Shown: in pieces, positions 7,227 to 15,788 of the stretch
How the letters are laid out: the number at the start of each line of letters is the position of its first letter
Position numbering within the stretch: the first letter of the stretch is position 1
NCBI GenBank assembly: GCA_900551855.1
Contig: URXM01000001.1
Coordinates: 124,001-188,000 of the forward strand
Length of the DNA: 64,000 bases
Reading direction: 5' to 3'
DNA from: an uncultured Eubacteriales bacterium
GTDB lineage: Bacteria > Bacillota > Clostridia > Christensenellales > UBA1242
The notes under the pieces: model-generated
What the model saw: only the letters and a program-made list of their open reading frames with translations
Databases searched by the model: none
Told to the model about the DNA's origin: nothing
Translations under genes and position numbers: made by a program

Positions 7227-9455
7227 CTAAAACATTTTCTTTATTTTTTCATTTGCCAAGATAAGCAATCTTTTCAAGAGCGTGAATCTTGTTGCTGTGT
7301 ATTTGTTTGAAACCATACGCTTTAGATATTGTTTTTCACCAACAATAACAACCATTTTCTTTGCTCTTGTGACAGCTGTGTAAATCAAGTTTCTTGTAAG
7401 GATTATGCTTGGCCCAGCAATTGCAGGGATAACAATCGTGTCAAATTCAGAACCTTGGCTTTTGTGAATTGTTATGGCGTAAGAAAGTGACAAGTCAATC
7501 AAGTCTGGTCTTGTGTAAAGACAAATTCTTCCGTCTTCAAATTCAACAATCACTTCGCTTGTGTTTGGATCAATTGTGGAGATGAAGCCAATATCACCAT
7601 TGAAAACACCTTTTCCTGTTTCATCTGCAAAACGGCCGTGTTTTTTCCATTCAAGGTCGTAGTTGTTGCTCATTTGCATAATTTTGTCGCCTTCTCTGAA
7701 AATTGTATGCCCAAATTCTACTTGTCTTTTGTTTGATGAAGGAGGATTTATACGCTCTTGAAGAACTTTGTTTAAATTTTCAATTCCACACACGCCAGCT
7801 TTTAAAGGAGCAAGCACTTGAATGGTTTGTGGGTCAACACCCAAAAATTTTGGAAGGCGAGAGGTCACCAAGTCCAAAATTGTGTCTTTAATCACTTCAG
7901 GATCGTTTTTGCTGTCAAAGAAGAAATCCATGCTTGTGTTGTCGATCAAAGGCATTTTCCCTTCATTGATAAGGTGTGCGTTTGTGATGATCAAACTTTT
8001 TTCATTTTGTCTAAAAATTTTGGTCAACATGCAATATGAAATAACTCCACTTTGCAAAATGTCTGCCAAAACATTTCCAGCACCAACACTTGGCAACTGG
8101 TCTTTATCACCAACCAAAATCAATTTGCAATCTCTTGGCATAGCTTTGAGGAGAGAACTCATAAGTGCTGCATCGACCATTGAAACTTCATCAACGATTA
8201 CAGCATTTGTCTTTAATGGATTTGATTCGTTGTGAACAAAATAACTTTCGTTTGATTGAATAACATTGACTTCCAAAAGTCTGTGAATTGTTTTTGCTTC
8301 GTGACCAGTGCTGTCACTCATTCTTTTTGCTGCACGGCCTGTTGGGGCGACAAGCGAAACGGTTTTTTGTTGAGAAGTTAAGATTTCCAAAATGCATTTT
8401 ATAATTGTCGTCTTTCCAGTTCCTGGGCCACCAGTAATTACAAAAACACCGTTGTTTATTGCTCCAATAATTGCTTTCTTTTGTTCTTCATGAAAAGTGA
8501 TGTGATTTCTTTGTTCGAAATTTGCAATTTCTTCATTTACATTAAACTCTTCTTCATTTTGACAATTTGCCAGCCATACCAATTTTTGTGCAATAGAGTT
8601 TTCGTAATAATAATATTTTGAAAGCATAACAATCTCTGTGTTGTCGACCCAAGTTGTTACCGCTGTCCTGTCTAGGCACAAAGAATCAAATGCTTCGGTA
8701 AACTTTGCTTCTTGTTCTTGCAAAGAAAGTTCCAAGGCGTCAGCAGCCTGTTCCAACAACATATTTTTTGGCAAATATGTGTTTCCATTTTTTTCGCAAG
8801 ATGTTTTCAAAACATAAATCAGTCCTGCTCTTAAACGGAACAGAGAGTCTTTTGGAAGTCCTGCATTTTGAGCAATTTTGTCGGCTGTTGCAAAGCCAAT
8901 GCCGTCAATGTCTTCGACAAGTTTGTAAGGATTGTTTTTTACGATGTCAGTTGTTTTTTCGTGATAGACATTGTAAATTTTCAATGCCATGTTTGTTGTT
9001 ATGTTGAAGTTTTGCAAAAACATAATTGTGTTTTGCACTTCTCTATGTTCTTTGAAAGAAAAACCAATTTCTGTCGCTTTTTTAGCGCTTATGCCAGAAA
9101 CTTCTGACAGCTTTTGAGGGGTATATTCCAACACATCCAAGGTGTCCTTGCCGAAATGTTCAACAATTTTTTTTGCAGTAATTGGTCCAACACCTCTTAT
9201 AAGTCCACTGCCTAAATATTTTTCTATGCCAGACAAAGATTTTGGCATAGAAATTTCATAGGAATCGAATCTGTATTGAATTCCATATTTTGTCTTTTCA
9301 TATTTTCCGTCAAGAGTCACAAGAGAACCCACTTGAACATCAATAAATTTGCCTACGACAGTGACAATAGAATCATCTTTTTCTAGTCTTGCCACTGTGT
9401 AGCCATTTTCATCATTTCTATATACTATATCTTCAATTGTACCAGTTAATGCCAT
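7227..9455 (-). CDS. recD2: ATP-dependent DNA helicase RecD2
   Basis: A 742-residue SF1B helicase. An N-terminal OB-like region and helix-hairpin-helix repeats (GSGLIRGVGPITAKKIVEHFG, VSGISAKKATEIG) precede the motor. The motor has Walker A GGPGTGKTT near residue 340, APTGRAAKR, a Walker B with DEVSMVD, GDKDQLPSVGAG, and the C-terminal SYAITIHKSQGSEFD and YTAVTRAKK motifs. RecD2 unwinds 5'-to-3' in repair without RecBC. The message looks leaderless: TAAAAT ends six bases before the ATG. The gene converges on comF. Confidence 0.95.
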   Translation of the reverse strand: MALTGTIEDIVYRNDENGYTVARLEKDDSIVTVVGKFIDVQVGSLVTLDGKYEKTKYGIQYRFDSYEISMPKSLSGIEKYLGSGLIRGVGPITAKKIVEHFGKDTLDVLEYTPQKLSEVSGISAKKATEIGFSFKEHREVQNTIMFLQNFNITTNMALKIYNVYHEKTTDIVKNNPYKLVEDIDGIGFATADKIAQNAGLPKDSLFRLRAGLIYVLKTSCEKNGNTYLPKNMLLEQAADALELSLQEQEAKFTEAFDSLCLDRTAVTTWVDNTEIVMLSKYYYYENSIAQKLVWLANCQNEEEFNVNEEIANFEQRNHITFHEEQKKAIIGAINNGVFVITGGPGTGKTTIIKCILEILTSQQKTVSLVAPTGRAAKRMSDSTGHEAKTIHRLLEVNVIQSNESYFVHNESNPLKTNAVIVDEVSMVDAALMSSLLKAMPRDCKLILVGDKDQLPSVGAGNVLADILQSGVISYCMLTKIFRQNEKSLIITNAHLINEGKMPLIDNTSMDFFFDSKNDPEVIKDTILDLVTSRLPKFLGVDPQTIQVLAPLKAGVCGIENLNKVLQERINPPSSNKRQVEFGHTIFREGDKIMQMSNNYDLEWKKHGRFADETGKGVFNGDIGFISTIDPNTSEVIVEFEDGRICLYTRPDLIDLSLSYAITIHKSQGSEFDTIVIPAIAGPSIILTRNLIYTAVTRAKKMVVIVGEKQYLKRMVSNKYTATRFTLLKRLLILANEKIKKMF

Positions 9456-9461
9456 ATACCT

Positions 9462-9490
9462 ATTTTAAAGTTTTTTTCATTTAAAAGCAA
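9462..9490 (-). promoter_or_regulatory. recD2 promoter, leaderless type
   Basis: On the minus strand TTGCTT and TAAAAT are 17 bases apart, and six bases then separate the -10 box from the ATG. Transcription is expected to start at or next to the ATG. Confidence 0.65.
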
Positions 9491-9600
9491 GCAATAATAA
9501 GTGAATGTTGCTTTGACTTGGAGTTTATCTTTGGGGACTATTTCAAAAAGGTTTGATTTTGATATTTTCATAACTTTTTGTTTTATATTTAGCAATTTGG

Positions 9601-9629
9601 TTGCAAATTTTGGAGCATTTTTATATAAT
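9601..9629 (+). promoter_or_regulatory. Promoter of the marR-cysS unit
   Basis: TTGCAA and TATAAT have 17-base spacing. Only eight bases separate the -10 box from the ATG at 9638, so the leader would be 0-2 bases. Confidence 0.65.
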
Positions 9630-9637
9630 ATATTTGT

Positions 9638-10021
9638 ATGAAAAATGTTGACAAGATAATTGAAATTGAAGCTTTAACAGAAAATCTTACAAAACACTTT
9701 GCAAAAAACAATTTGCTTCGCATTAAGGTTTTGTATTTTATTTCCCAATACGAAAATTTATCTGTCAGTATGATTATTGACAAACTTGGCTTGAAAAAAT
9801 CCAATTTTGCATTGATGACAAAATCCCTTGAAGAGGAAGGATTGGTTGTTTCCAAACAGGGAGAGATTGACAAACGATGTCGTATGATGTTTTTGACTGA
9901 AAAAGGCAAAACAGAACTTGCCAATTTTATTCAATCTCTTGATGAGTTTTTCGGAGAGCAGAACTCTGAAGTTGAACATGCTCTCGAAACACTTTCTATA
10001 TATCTTAACAAAAAGATATAA
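9638..10021 (+). CDS. MarR-family transcriptional regulator
   Basis: A 127-residue winged-helix protein. The core has LSVSMIIDKLGLKKSNFALMTK (helix-turn-helix, residues 47-68), then LEEEGLV and the wing with DKRCRMMFLTEKGK, the usual MarR signature including the DxR motif. The terminal helices would form the dimer. The gene is 16 bases upstream of cysS and probably co-transcribed with it. No clear operator palindrome is seen, apart from an AT-rich promoter region that could be self-regulated. The ligand is unknown. Confidence 0.85.
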   Translation: MKNVDKIIEIEALTENLTKHFAKNNLLRIKVLYFISQYENLSVSMIIDKLGLKKSNFALMTKSLEEEGLVVSKQGEIDKRCRMMFLTEKGKTELANFIQSLDEFFGEQNSEVEHALETLSIYLNKKI

Positions 10022-10037
10022 TTTGTTTGGAGGAAAT

Positions 10038-11396
10038 ATGGTTAAATTTTATAATTCGCTTACTAGAAGAAAAGAAGAAGTCCCATATCACGATGGAAAA
10101 GTTGTAAAAATGTATTCTTGCGGACCTACTGTTTATTATTATCCACATATTGGAAATTTCCGTGCTTATCTTTTTATGGATAATATAAGAAGAGTGCTCA
10201 AATACAACGGTTACAAACTTGATGGAGTTATGAACATCACTGATGTAGGGCATTTGACTTCTGATGCTGATGAAGGTGAAGACAAAATGCTTGTTGCATC
10301 AAAGAGAGAACATAAATCTCCTTGGGAAATTGCAAAGTTTTATACCAATGTTTTTATGAACGATGCAAAGCTTCTCAATATTGATATGCCAGAACATATC
10401 GTGCCAGCAACAAGTGTAATTCCTGAAATGATTAAGTTTGTTCAAGGACTTATGGAAAAAGGTTATGCTTACGAAACAAGCAAGGGCATTTATTTTGATA
10501 TAGCAAAATTCAAAGACTATGGACGCCTTTCTGGTATGGACATAAATGAAAAACTTGCCGGTGCCAGAATTGATGTTGATGAAGAGAAACATTCTCCATA
10601 CGATTTTGTGCTTTGGGTAAAAGCTCCAAAAGAACACATTATGCAATGGGAAAGTCCTTGGGGTATGGGTTATCCAGGTTGGCACATAGAGTGCTCGGTT
10701 ATTGGCGACAAATATTTGGGTGAGACTATTGATATCCACACAGGTGGTGTCGATCACAAGCCTGTTCATCACGAAAATGAAATTGCACAAAGCAATTGCT
10801 ATTATGGTCATCAGGTTGTAAAAATGTGGATGCATCTTGAGTTTTTGCAAGTCAATGGCGGGAAAATGAGCAAGAGTTTGGGAAATCTTTATACGCTTGC
10901 TGATTTGAAAGAAAAAGGTTATGATGCAGAAGTCTTTAGATTTTTCTACTTTATGGCTCACTATTCAAAACAACAGAATTTTACTTTTGATGCACTCGAT
11001 ATGGCAAAAAGCACATTAAAGACAATCAAAAACTTGGTTGCAGAGCATAAAAACGGCACAGCCGTGGTTGATACTTCTGAATATGAAAAAGAATTTTTGG
11101 AAAGTGTCAATGATGACTTGAATATGCCAAAGGCAATCGCTACAGTTTTGAGAATGCTCAAAGAAGAAAGAAGCCAAAATGTTTATAAAACTTTCTTGAA
11201 ATTTAATGAAGTTTTAGGATTGAGTTTGGAAGAGAAACAAGACATTCCAGAAGAAGTCAAAACAAAAGCAGAAGAAAGATGGAATGCAAAGAAAAACAGA
11301 GACTTTGCTTTGGCAGACAAATTAAGACAAGAGATTTCTGATCTTGGATATGACATAAAGGATGCAAGAGAAGGTTATCAAATAAATAAGAAATAG
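10038..11396 (+). CDS. cysS: Cysteinyl-tRNA synthetase
   Basis: A 452-residue class I synthetase of normal length. The HIGH motif appears as PHIGN in SCGPTVYYYPHIGNFRAY, and KMSKS as GGKMSKSLGN near residue 277. Zinc ligands fit the Cys in the SCGPTVY segment, the Cys in HIECSV, and the His/Glu cluster in HHENEIAQS. The C-terminal domain has a DALR-like helical region and an RNA-binding tail. The ATG at 10038 follows GGAGG with ideal spacing; a longer upstream frame overlaps marR and is rejected. The enzyme charges tRNA-Cys. No T-box leader is present. Confidence 0.96.
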   Translation: MVKFYNSLTRRKEEVPYHDGKVVKMYSCGPTVYYYPHIGNFRAYLFMDNIRRVLKYNGYKLDGVMNITDVGHLTSDADEGEDKMLVASKREHKSPWEIAKFYTNVFMNDAKLLNIDMPEHIVPATSVIPEMIKFVQGLMEKGYAYETSKGIYFDIAKFKDYGRLSGMDINEKLAGARIDVDEEKHSPYDFVLWVKAPKEHIMQWESPWGMGYPGWHIECSVIGDKYLGETIDIHTGGVDHKPVHHENEIAQSNCYYGHQVVKMWMHLEFLQVNGGKMSKSLGNLYTLADLKEKGYDAEVFRFFYFMAHYSKQQNFTFDALDMAKSTLKTIKNLVAEHKNGTAVVDTSEYEKEFLESVNDDLNMPKAIATVLRMLKEERSQNVYKTFLKFNEVLGLSLEEKQDIPEEVKTKAEERWNAKKNRDFALADKLRQEISDLGYDIKDAREGYQINKK

Positions 11397-11429
11397 AAAA
11401 AAGTTGGTGTAAATTTCACCAACTTTTTT
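11397..11429 (+). terminator. Terminator after cysS
   Basis: AAAAAAGTTGGTG pairs with CACCAACTTTTTT around a seven-base loop, directly after the TAG stop. Confidence 0.9.
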
Positions 11430-11475
11430 GTTTGTTATAGAAGCAAATAATTTTTTTGTCTATGGCTTTAAAAAC

Positions 11476-11505
11476 AAAAAAATCAAATTATGCATTTGAT
11501 TTTTT
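11476..11505 (-). terminator. Terminator of the P-type ATPase gene
   Basis: AAAAAATCAAAT / ATTTGATTTTTT form a 12-base stem with a five-base loop. On the minus strand it is followed by a T run. The stop codon of the ATPase lies within the hairpin. Confidence 0.75.
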
Positions 11506-14304
11506 CTTAATTTTTATGTTTTTAGTTCCAACATATTTGTCTTTTGTTGTTTTGCTTTTTGAACTTGTTGTGCTTGCAGTTTTCTTTGTAGCATTATTTG
11601 ATGAAGATTTTGTAGCAGGTGAAGTCTTCTTTGTTGTCGTTTGTTTTGTTGCAATATTTTTTGTATCACTGCTATTTGATGTTTGAATATTGTTTTTGTT
11701 TTTAGACATAACAGTTGGCAAGTCATCTTCAACATCAGCTATTGTTTCTTCTTTTGTAAATTTTGATGAAATCTTTTGCCACAAATCCACTTTTTTCTTT
11801 TTTGATTTTTTGTCTTGAGGTGTTTCAACAACGACCTGTGTTATTTGTCCGTTTGCTGGATATTCTTCAGTGTTGTTGCTTTCAACTCCAGCTTTAGCCA
11901 AAGCTTTTGCTTCTTTTCTATTTAGATACCACTCTTTGAGATAGAAGACTGCGACTATAAGCATAATTGTGCAAAGAAGTAGTGTTGCAAGTGTGACTAT
12001 AACTGGGAAAGTGTAATCTGTGATTGAGAAGAATTGTCCTAATCCCCACAAACAAGAAATAATAAGGATTGCAGAAATTGTTATGCAAATACCTCTAAGC
12101 CAGTTGAGAGGCCAGCAGATCCAAACCAAATTTACAAATCCAACGAATGTCAAAAGCAATGTGCAAAGTGAAGTGTATTCTGTTGGTGACAATGTTGATG
12201 TGTTTTCATTTAATATTAAAACAATAAGAATGTTTATAAACATTAATAAAGAACAAGGGATAGACTTCTTCAAAACTTGAGGAATAAAATCACCTCGAAT
12301 AAGTTTGTCGTTTGGTTGGAATGTCAAGATAAACGATGGAAGCCCAATAACAAACATTTCAAGAAGCAACAGTTGTTTTGGTGTGAATGGGTAAGATATT
12401 CTCAAAATCAAAGTTGTTATACAAAGCATAATAGTAAACAAAGTTTTCATCAAGTAAAGCACAGAAGAGTGTTGAACATTATTTACAATCTGTCTTCCTT
12501 CTTTAACGATTGAAGGAAGTGCAGAGAAGTTGCTTTCCATAAGCACAAGATGAGAGATGTTTCTTGCGACTTCGCTTCCATCAGCCATAGCAATAGAGCA
12601 GTTTGCTTCTTTAAGTGCCAAAGTGTCATTTACACCATCACCAGTCATTGCTACAACATTTCCTTGGGTTTTTAATGTTTTTACAATCACATGCTTTTGT
12701 TCTGGGGTGACACGGCCAAAAACAGTAAATTTGTTTGCAATTTGTGCCACTTCTTGAAGGCTCATATTTTCAAGAGATACATATTTGTCACTGTTTTCCA
12801 CTCCAACTCTTTTTGCAATTTTTGAAACAGTAAGAGCGTCATCTCCAGAGATTATTTTAATGTCAACATTGTTCTTTTTAAACCAATCAATTGTTTCGAT
12901 GGCATCTTTTCTTATATGGTCTTCAAGGACAAAGAGACAAACAAGTTTTCCTCTCTTGCCGGCTGTTTTTTCTGTGTATGGGTTTGAGTCTTCAACAAGA
13001 GAAATCACACGCAAGCCTTTTTCCATGTATTGATTCATCAAATTTTTTTGTTGAGCTGTCAAAGCACATTTTATAAAACCAACAGCACCAACATAATATG
13101 TTTTTCCATTGTTCAAAGTGGTAGCACTGTATTTTCTTTGAGAAGAAAATTCTATAACTTCTTTAACAGAAGAATTTAATTCTTTTCCAAACTTCTCCAC
13201 CAAAGCAACACTTGTTGCGTTCATTGTTTTTTGATGAGGAAGGATTGTTTTCATTATTTTTTCTATTGACTGCAAAGAGAAGTTGTTTTGTGGCAACACT
13301 TCAACAACATTCATTGTGCCGTCTGTGATTGTCCCTGTTTTATCAAGACAAAGCACATTTGCTCTTGCAAGCATTTCAATTGAATACAAATTTTTAACCA
13401 AGGTTTTCTTTCTGGCTAGTTTGATAACTCCAACAGAAAGACCAACGGTAATAAGCAGATACATTCCTGCCGGGATCATTCCAGTTAGTGCACCACTCGT
13501 GCTGGTGATTGCCTCTTCAAGTTTTATTCCTGTTACATAAATTTCTTTACACAATGTCAAAACGCCGATAGGAATTAAAATTATGATAATGATCTTAATC
13601 AAACTGTTTAAGTCTTTAAAAAGGTTTGATGTTTGAGGTTTGAAGTCTTTTGTTCTTTCTGCAACAGTTTGAATGTAGTTATTTTTCCCGACCTTATCAA
13701 CTCTTGCATAACATAACCCAGAAACAAGGAAACTTCCTGCTAGCAAATAATCTCCTTCTTTCTTTTTGACAAGATTAGATTCGCCAGTCAACAAACTTTC
13801 GTTTGCTTCAACAGTTCCATCAATAATGATGCAGTCTGCTGGGATTTGATTCCCGTTTTCCAAAATGATAATATCATCCAAAAGCAAATCTTCACCTTTG
13901 ATTTCAAGTTGCACGCCCATTCTTATGACTTTAATTTTTGGGGCGGTAACCATAGAAAGTTTTTCAACAGTGTTTTTTGCTTTGATCTCTTGAAAAATTG
14001 AAATTGCTGTGTTTGCAATTACGACAAACAAAAACAAAAGATCGCTCCAAGCATTTACGCACATCAATGCTATGGCAATCACAAGCCAAATCACATTGAA
14101 GACTGTAAATATGTTTTTACAGAAAATTTGCAAATAACTGTTTGATGTTTTGATCTTTGTATCATTGACAAGTTTATGCTCTATTCTTTCGTTGATTTGT
14201 TCCTCAGAAAGACCATGTTCTTTATCTGTTTGATAACGAACAATTTGGATGTCTTGCAACACTTGTTTTTTCTTATTATTTTTAGCTTTCTTTATCTTTT
14301 TCAT
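11488..14304 (-). CDS. Cation-transporting P-type ATPase, CtpE-like
   Basis: A 938-residue membrane pump. Motifs in order are LLTGES (actuator loop, residues 171-176), PAGM in helix M4 (278-281), the phosphorylation motif DKTGTIT (Asp321) and the hinge TGDGVNDTLALK, with six further helices after residue 600. The sequence before the Asp (KTLVKNLYSIEMLARANVLCL) resembles the CtpE/'HAD-IC' calcium-type group of Bacillota. A PAGM motif in place of the usual PEGL changes a likely ion-binding Glu. The last 110 residues are a Lys/Ser/Thr-rich cytoplasmic tail. The ion is probably calcium by family, but this is unproven. Confidence 0.88.
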   Translation of the reverse strand: MKKIKKAKNNKKKQVLQDIQIVRYQTDKEHGLSEEQINERIEHKLVNDTKIKTSNSYLQIFCKNIFTVFNVIWLVIAIALMCVNAWSDLLFLFVVIANTAISIFQEIKAKNTVEKLSMVTAPKIKVIRMGVQLEIKGEDLLLDDIIILENGNQIPADCIIIDGTVEANESLLTGESNLVKKKEGDYLLAGSFLVSGLCYARVDKVGKNNYIQTVAERTKDFKPQTSNLFKDLNSLIKIIIIILIPIGVLTLCKEIYVTGIKLEEAITSTSGALTGMIPAGMYLLITVGLSVGVIKLARKKTLVKNLYSIEMLARANVLCLDKTGTITDGTMNVVEVLPQNNFSLQSIEKIMKTILPHQKTMNATSVALVEKFGKELNSSVKEVIEFSSQRKYSATTLNNGKTYYVGAVGFIKCALTAQQKNLMNQYMEKGLRVISLVEDSNPYTEKTAGKRGKLVCLFVLEDHIRKDAIETIDWFKKNNVDIKIISGDDALTVSKIAKRVGVENSDKYVSLENMSLQEVAQIANKFTVFGRVTPEQKHVIVKTLKTQGNVVAMTGDGVNDTLALKEANCSIAMADGSEVARNISHLVLMESNFSALPSIVKEGRQIVNNVQHSSVLYLMKTLFTIMLCITTLILRISYPFTPKQLLLLEMFVIGLPSFILTFQPNDKLIRGDFIPQVLKKSIPCSLLMFINILIVLILNENTSTLSPTEYTSLCTLLLTFVGFVNLVWICWPLNWLRGICITISAILIISCLWGLGQFFSITDYTFPVIVTLATLLLCTIMLIVAVFYLKEWYLNRKEAKALAKAGVESNNTEEYPANGQITQVVVETPQDKKSKKKKVDLWQKISSKFTKEETIADVEDDLPTVMSKNKNNIQTSNSSDTKNIATKQTTTKKTSPATKSSSNNATKKTASTTSSKSKTTKDKYVGTKNIKIKKKSNA

Positions 14305-14315
14305 CTTCGTATTTA

Positions 14316-14344
14316 AGTTTATTAAATTTTTGGCAAAATGTCAA
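14316..14344 (-). promoter_or_regulatory. Promoter of the P-type ATPase gene
   Basis: On the minus strand TTGACA and TAAACT are 17 bases apart; the -10 box ends 11 bases before the ATG, leaving a leader of only about 4-5 bases and no room for a normal ribosome site. Confidence 0.75.
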
Positions 14345-14433
14345 ATATAATTGACTTTTTTAAGTAATTATATTATTTTTATTCTATATGATTTATGCAG
14401 TTTGAAACTCGCTTTATGTTTAATTTTGACGAT

Positions 14434-14442
14434 TGATATAAT
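14434..14442 (+). promoter_or_regulatory. Extended -10 promoter for cca
   Basis: TGATATAAT is a perfect extended -10 element. It lies 34 bases before the ATG, leaving a short leader that carries GGGAGG. Confidence 0.55.
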
Positions 14443-14476
14443 TTAATTTTGTGTATATTTTTGTTTGGGAGGCAAA

Positions 14477-15709
14477 ATGTTTATTCAAATTTCTGAAGAT
14501 TTAAAAAAATTAGCAAAATTTTTCCCAGAAAATTTATATATCGTTGGAGGATTTGTTAGAAACAAAATGCTTGGGCTGTCAGAGGGTGATGTTGACTTGA
14601 CAAGCAGTGTAAACATTGAAGAAGTGTCAAACAGACTTAAAGGGTCTGAGTTTTCTGTCAAAATAAAAAACTTAAAGTTGGGATCAATTTTGATTTTTAA
14701 TGACAAAGAAAGCTATGAATATACTTCTTTCAGAAAAGAAGTTTACGAAGAAAATGGATCACACTGCCCAGTTCAAGTCAAATTTACAGACAAAATTGAG
14801 GAAGATGCTGTTCGCAGAGATTTTACTGTAAATTCAATTTATTACAACATAAACAAAGATGAAATTGTGGACATTTATCATGGCATTGTAGATTTAAACC
14901 AAAAAATTATTCGTTGCAACATCAATCCTGACGAAGTCTTGAAGTATGATGGGGAAAGAATTCTTCGCATGGTTAGAATTGCTGGTGAGCTCAATTTTAA
15001 GATTGATAAAAACACATTGAAATCGGCAATAAAATATGTATCAAACATAAAAGATATTCAAGGCAATAGGAAATTGCTTGAATTAGAAAAGATTTTATAT
15101 TGTGACAAACGATATAATTTAAACAAGAAAGGTCTTAAAAGAGCATTAAAGCTTCTAAATCTTATGGGTGTTTGGAAGTATTTTGACTTATCAGTAAAAA
15201 AAATAAGATACAAAATGGTTTACAAAACTGAAGACAGACTTTTGGGACTTTTAATTGACATTGTAGATTCTCAAAAACCAGAATGTTTGCAAACATTCTT
15301 GGAAGTATTTTTGAAAGACCAACTTGGTTTCAATCAATCTTGGATAAAAAAAGTTTTTGTCTATTTGTCAGGATATTACAACGCAATCAAAGGGATGAAA
15401 AACAAAAATTATTTCTTTAAGTATTATCAAGACTGGGCATACATTTATCCTTTGCTTGGAAGCAAATCAAAGAGATTGCAAAGTAAATACAACTTTTTCT
15501 ATCAATACATCATCAAGCACGGACTCGTGATTGCTGTTTCTGATCTTGAGATAAACAATGCGGATATAAAACAAACTTTCCCAGATATTGACAAAAGAAA
15601 TTATGAGAGAATTTTAAACAATTTGCTTTCAAAGGTTTTTGATGGAAAAATCAAAAATGACAAAGAGTCTTTGCTTAAAGAAATCGAAAAAAACTTACAA
15701 AATTATTGA
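14477..15709 (+). CDS. cca: CCA tRNA nucleotidyltransferase / poly(A) polymerase family
   Basis: A 410-residue class II nucleotidyltransferase. GGFVRN (residues 24-29) and GDVDLTSS (Asp38 and Asp40) give the metal-binding active site; RRDFTVNSIYYN and the ERILRMVR segment are the next family motifs. The C-terminal half is helical and lysine-rich, for tRNA binding. The enzyme adds or repairs the 3' CCA of tRNAs; since tRNA-Glu here encodes CCA, repair is the likely role for that tRNA. ATG at 14477 follows GGGAGG. The C-terminal part is divergent, so an exact CCA-versus-poly(A) call is not certain. Confidence 0.88.
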   Translation: MFIQISEDLKKLAKFFPENLYIVGGFVRNKMLGLSEGDVDLTSSVNIEEVSNRLKGSEFSVKIKNLKLGSILIFNDKESYEYTSFRKEVYEENGSHCPVQVKFTDKIEEDAVRRDFTVNSIYYNINKDEIVDIYHGIVDLNQKIIRCNINPDEVLKYDGERILRMVRIAGELNFKIDKNTLKSAIKYVSNIKDIQGNRKLLELEKILYCDKRYNLNKKGLKRALKLLNLMGVWKYFDLSVKKIRYKMVYKTEDRLLGLLIDIVDSQKPECLQTFLEVFLKDQLGFNQSWIKKVFVYLSGYYNAIKGMKNKNYFFKYYQDWAYIYPLLGSKSKRLQSKYNFFYQYIIKHGLVIAVSDLEINNADIKQTFPDIDKRNYERILNNLLSKVFDGKIKNDKESLLKEIEKNLQNY

Positions 15710-15788
15710 TTTATTTCAATAATTTTTTTATTACAAAGAATGAAATCCTTGGTTTAATATTTTTGATTTTATTTGGCATAATAAATTT

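Noticed and set aside
9918..10037. N-terminal extension of CysS
   Set aside because: The frame stays open upstream but overlaps marR; GGAGG placed just before ATG 10038 and the normal family length decide the start.
9918..10037. T-box or other riboswitch before cysS
   Set aside because: Only 16 bases separate marR and cysS, leaving no room for one.
10299..10961. 220-codon open frame antisense to cysS
   Set aside because: It lies wholly within cysS on the opposite strand, has no ribosome site, and its composition follows from codon bias of the real gene.
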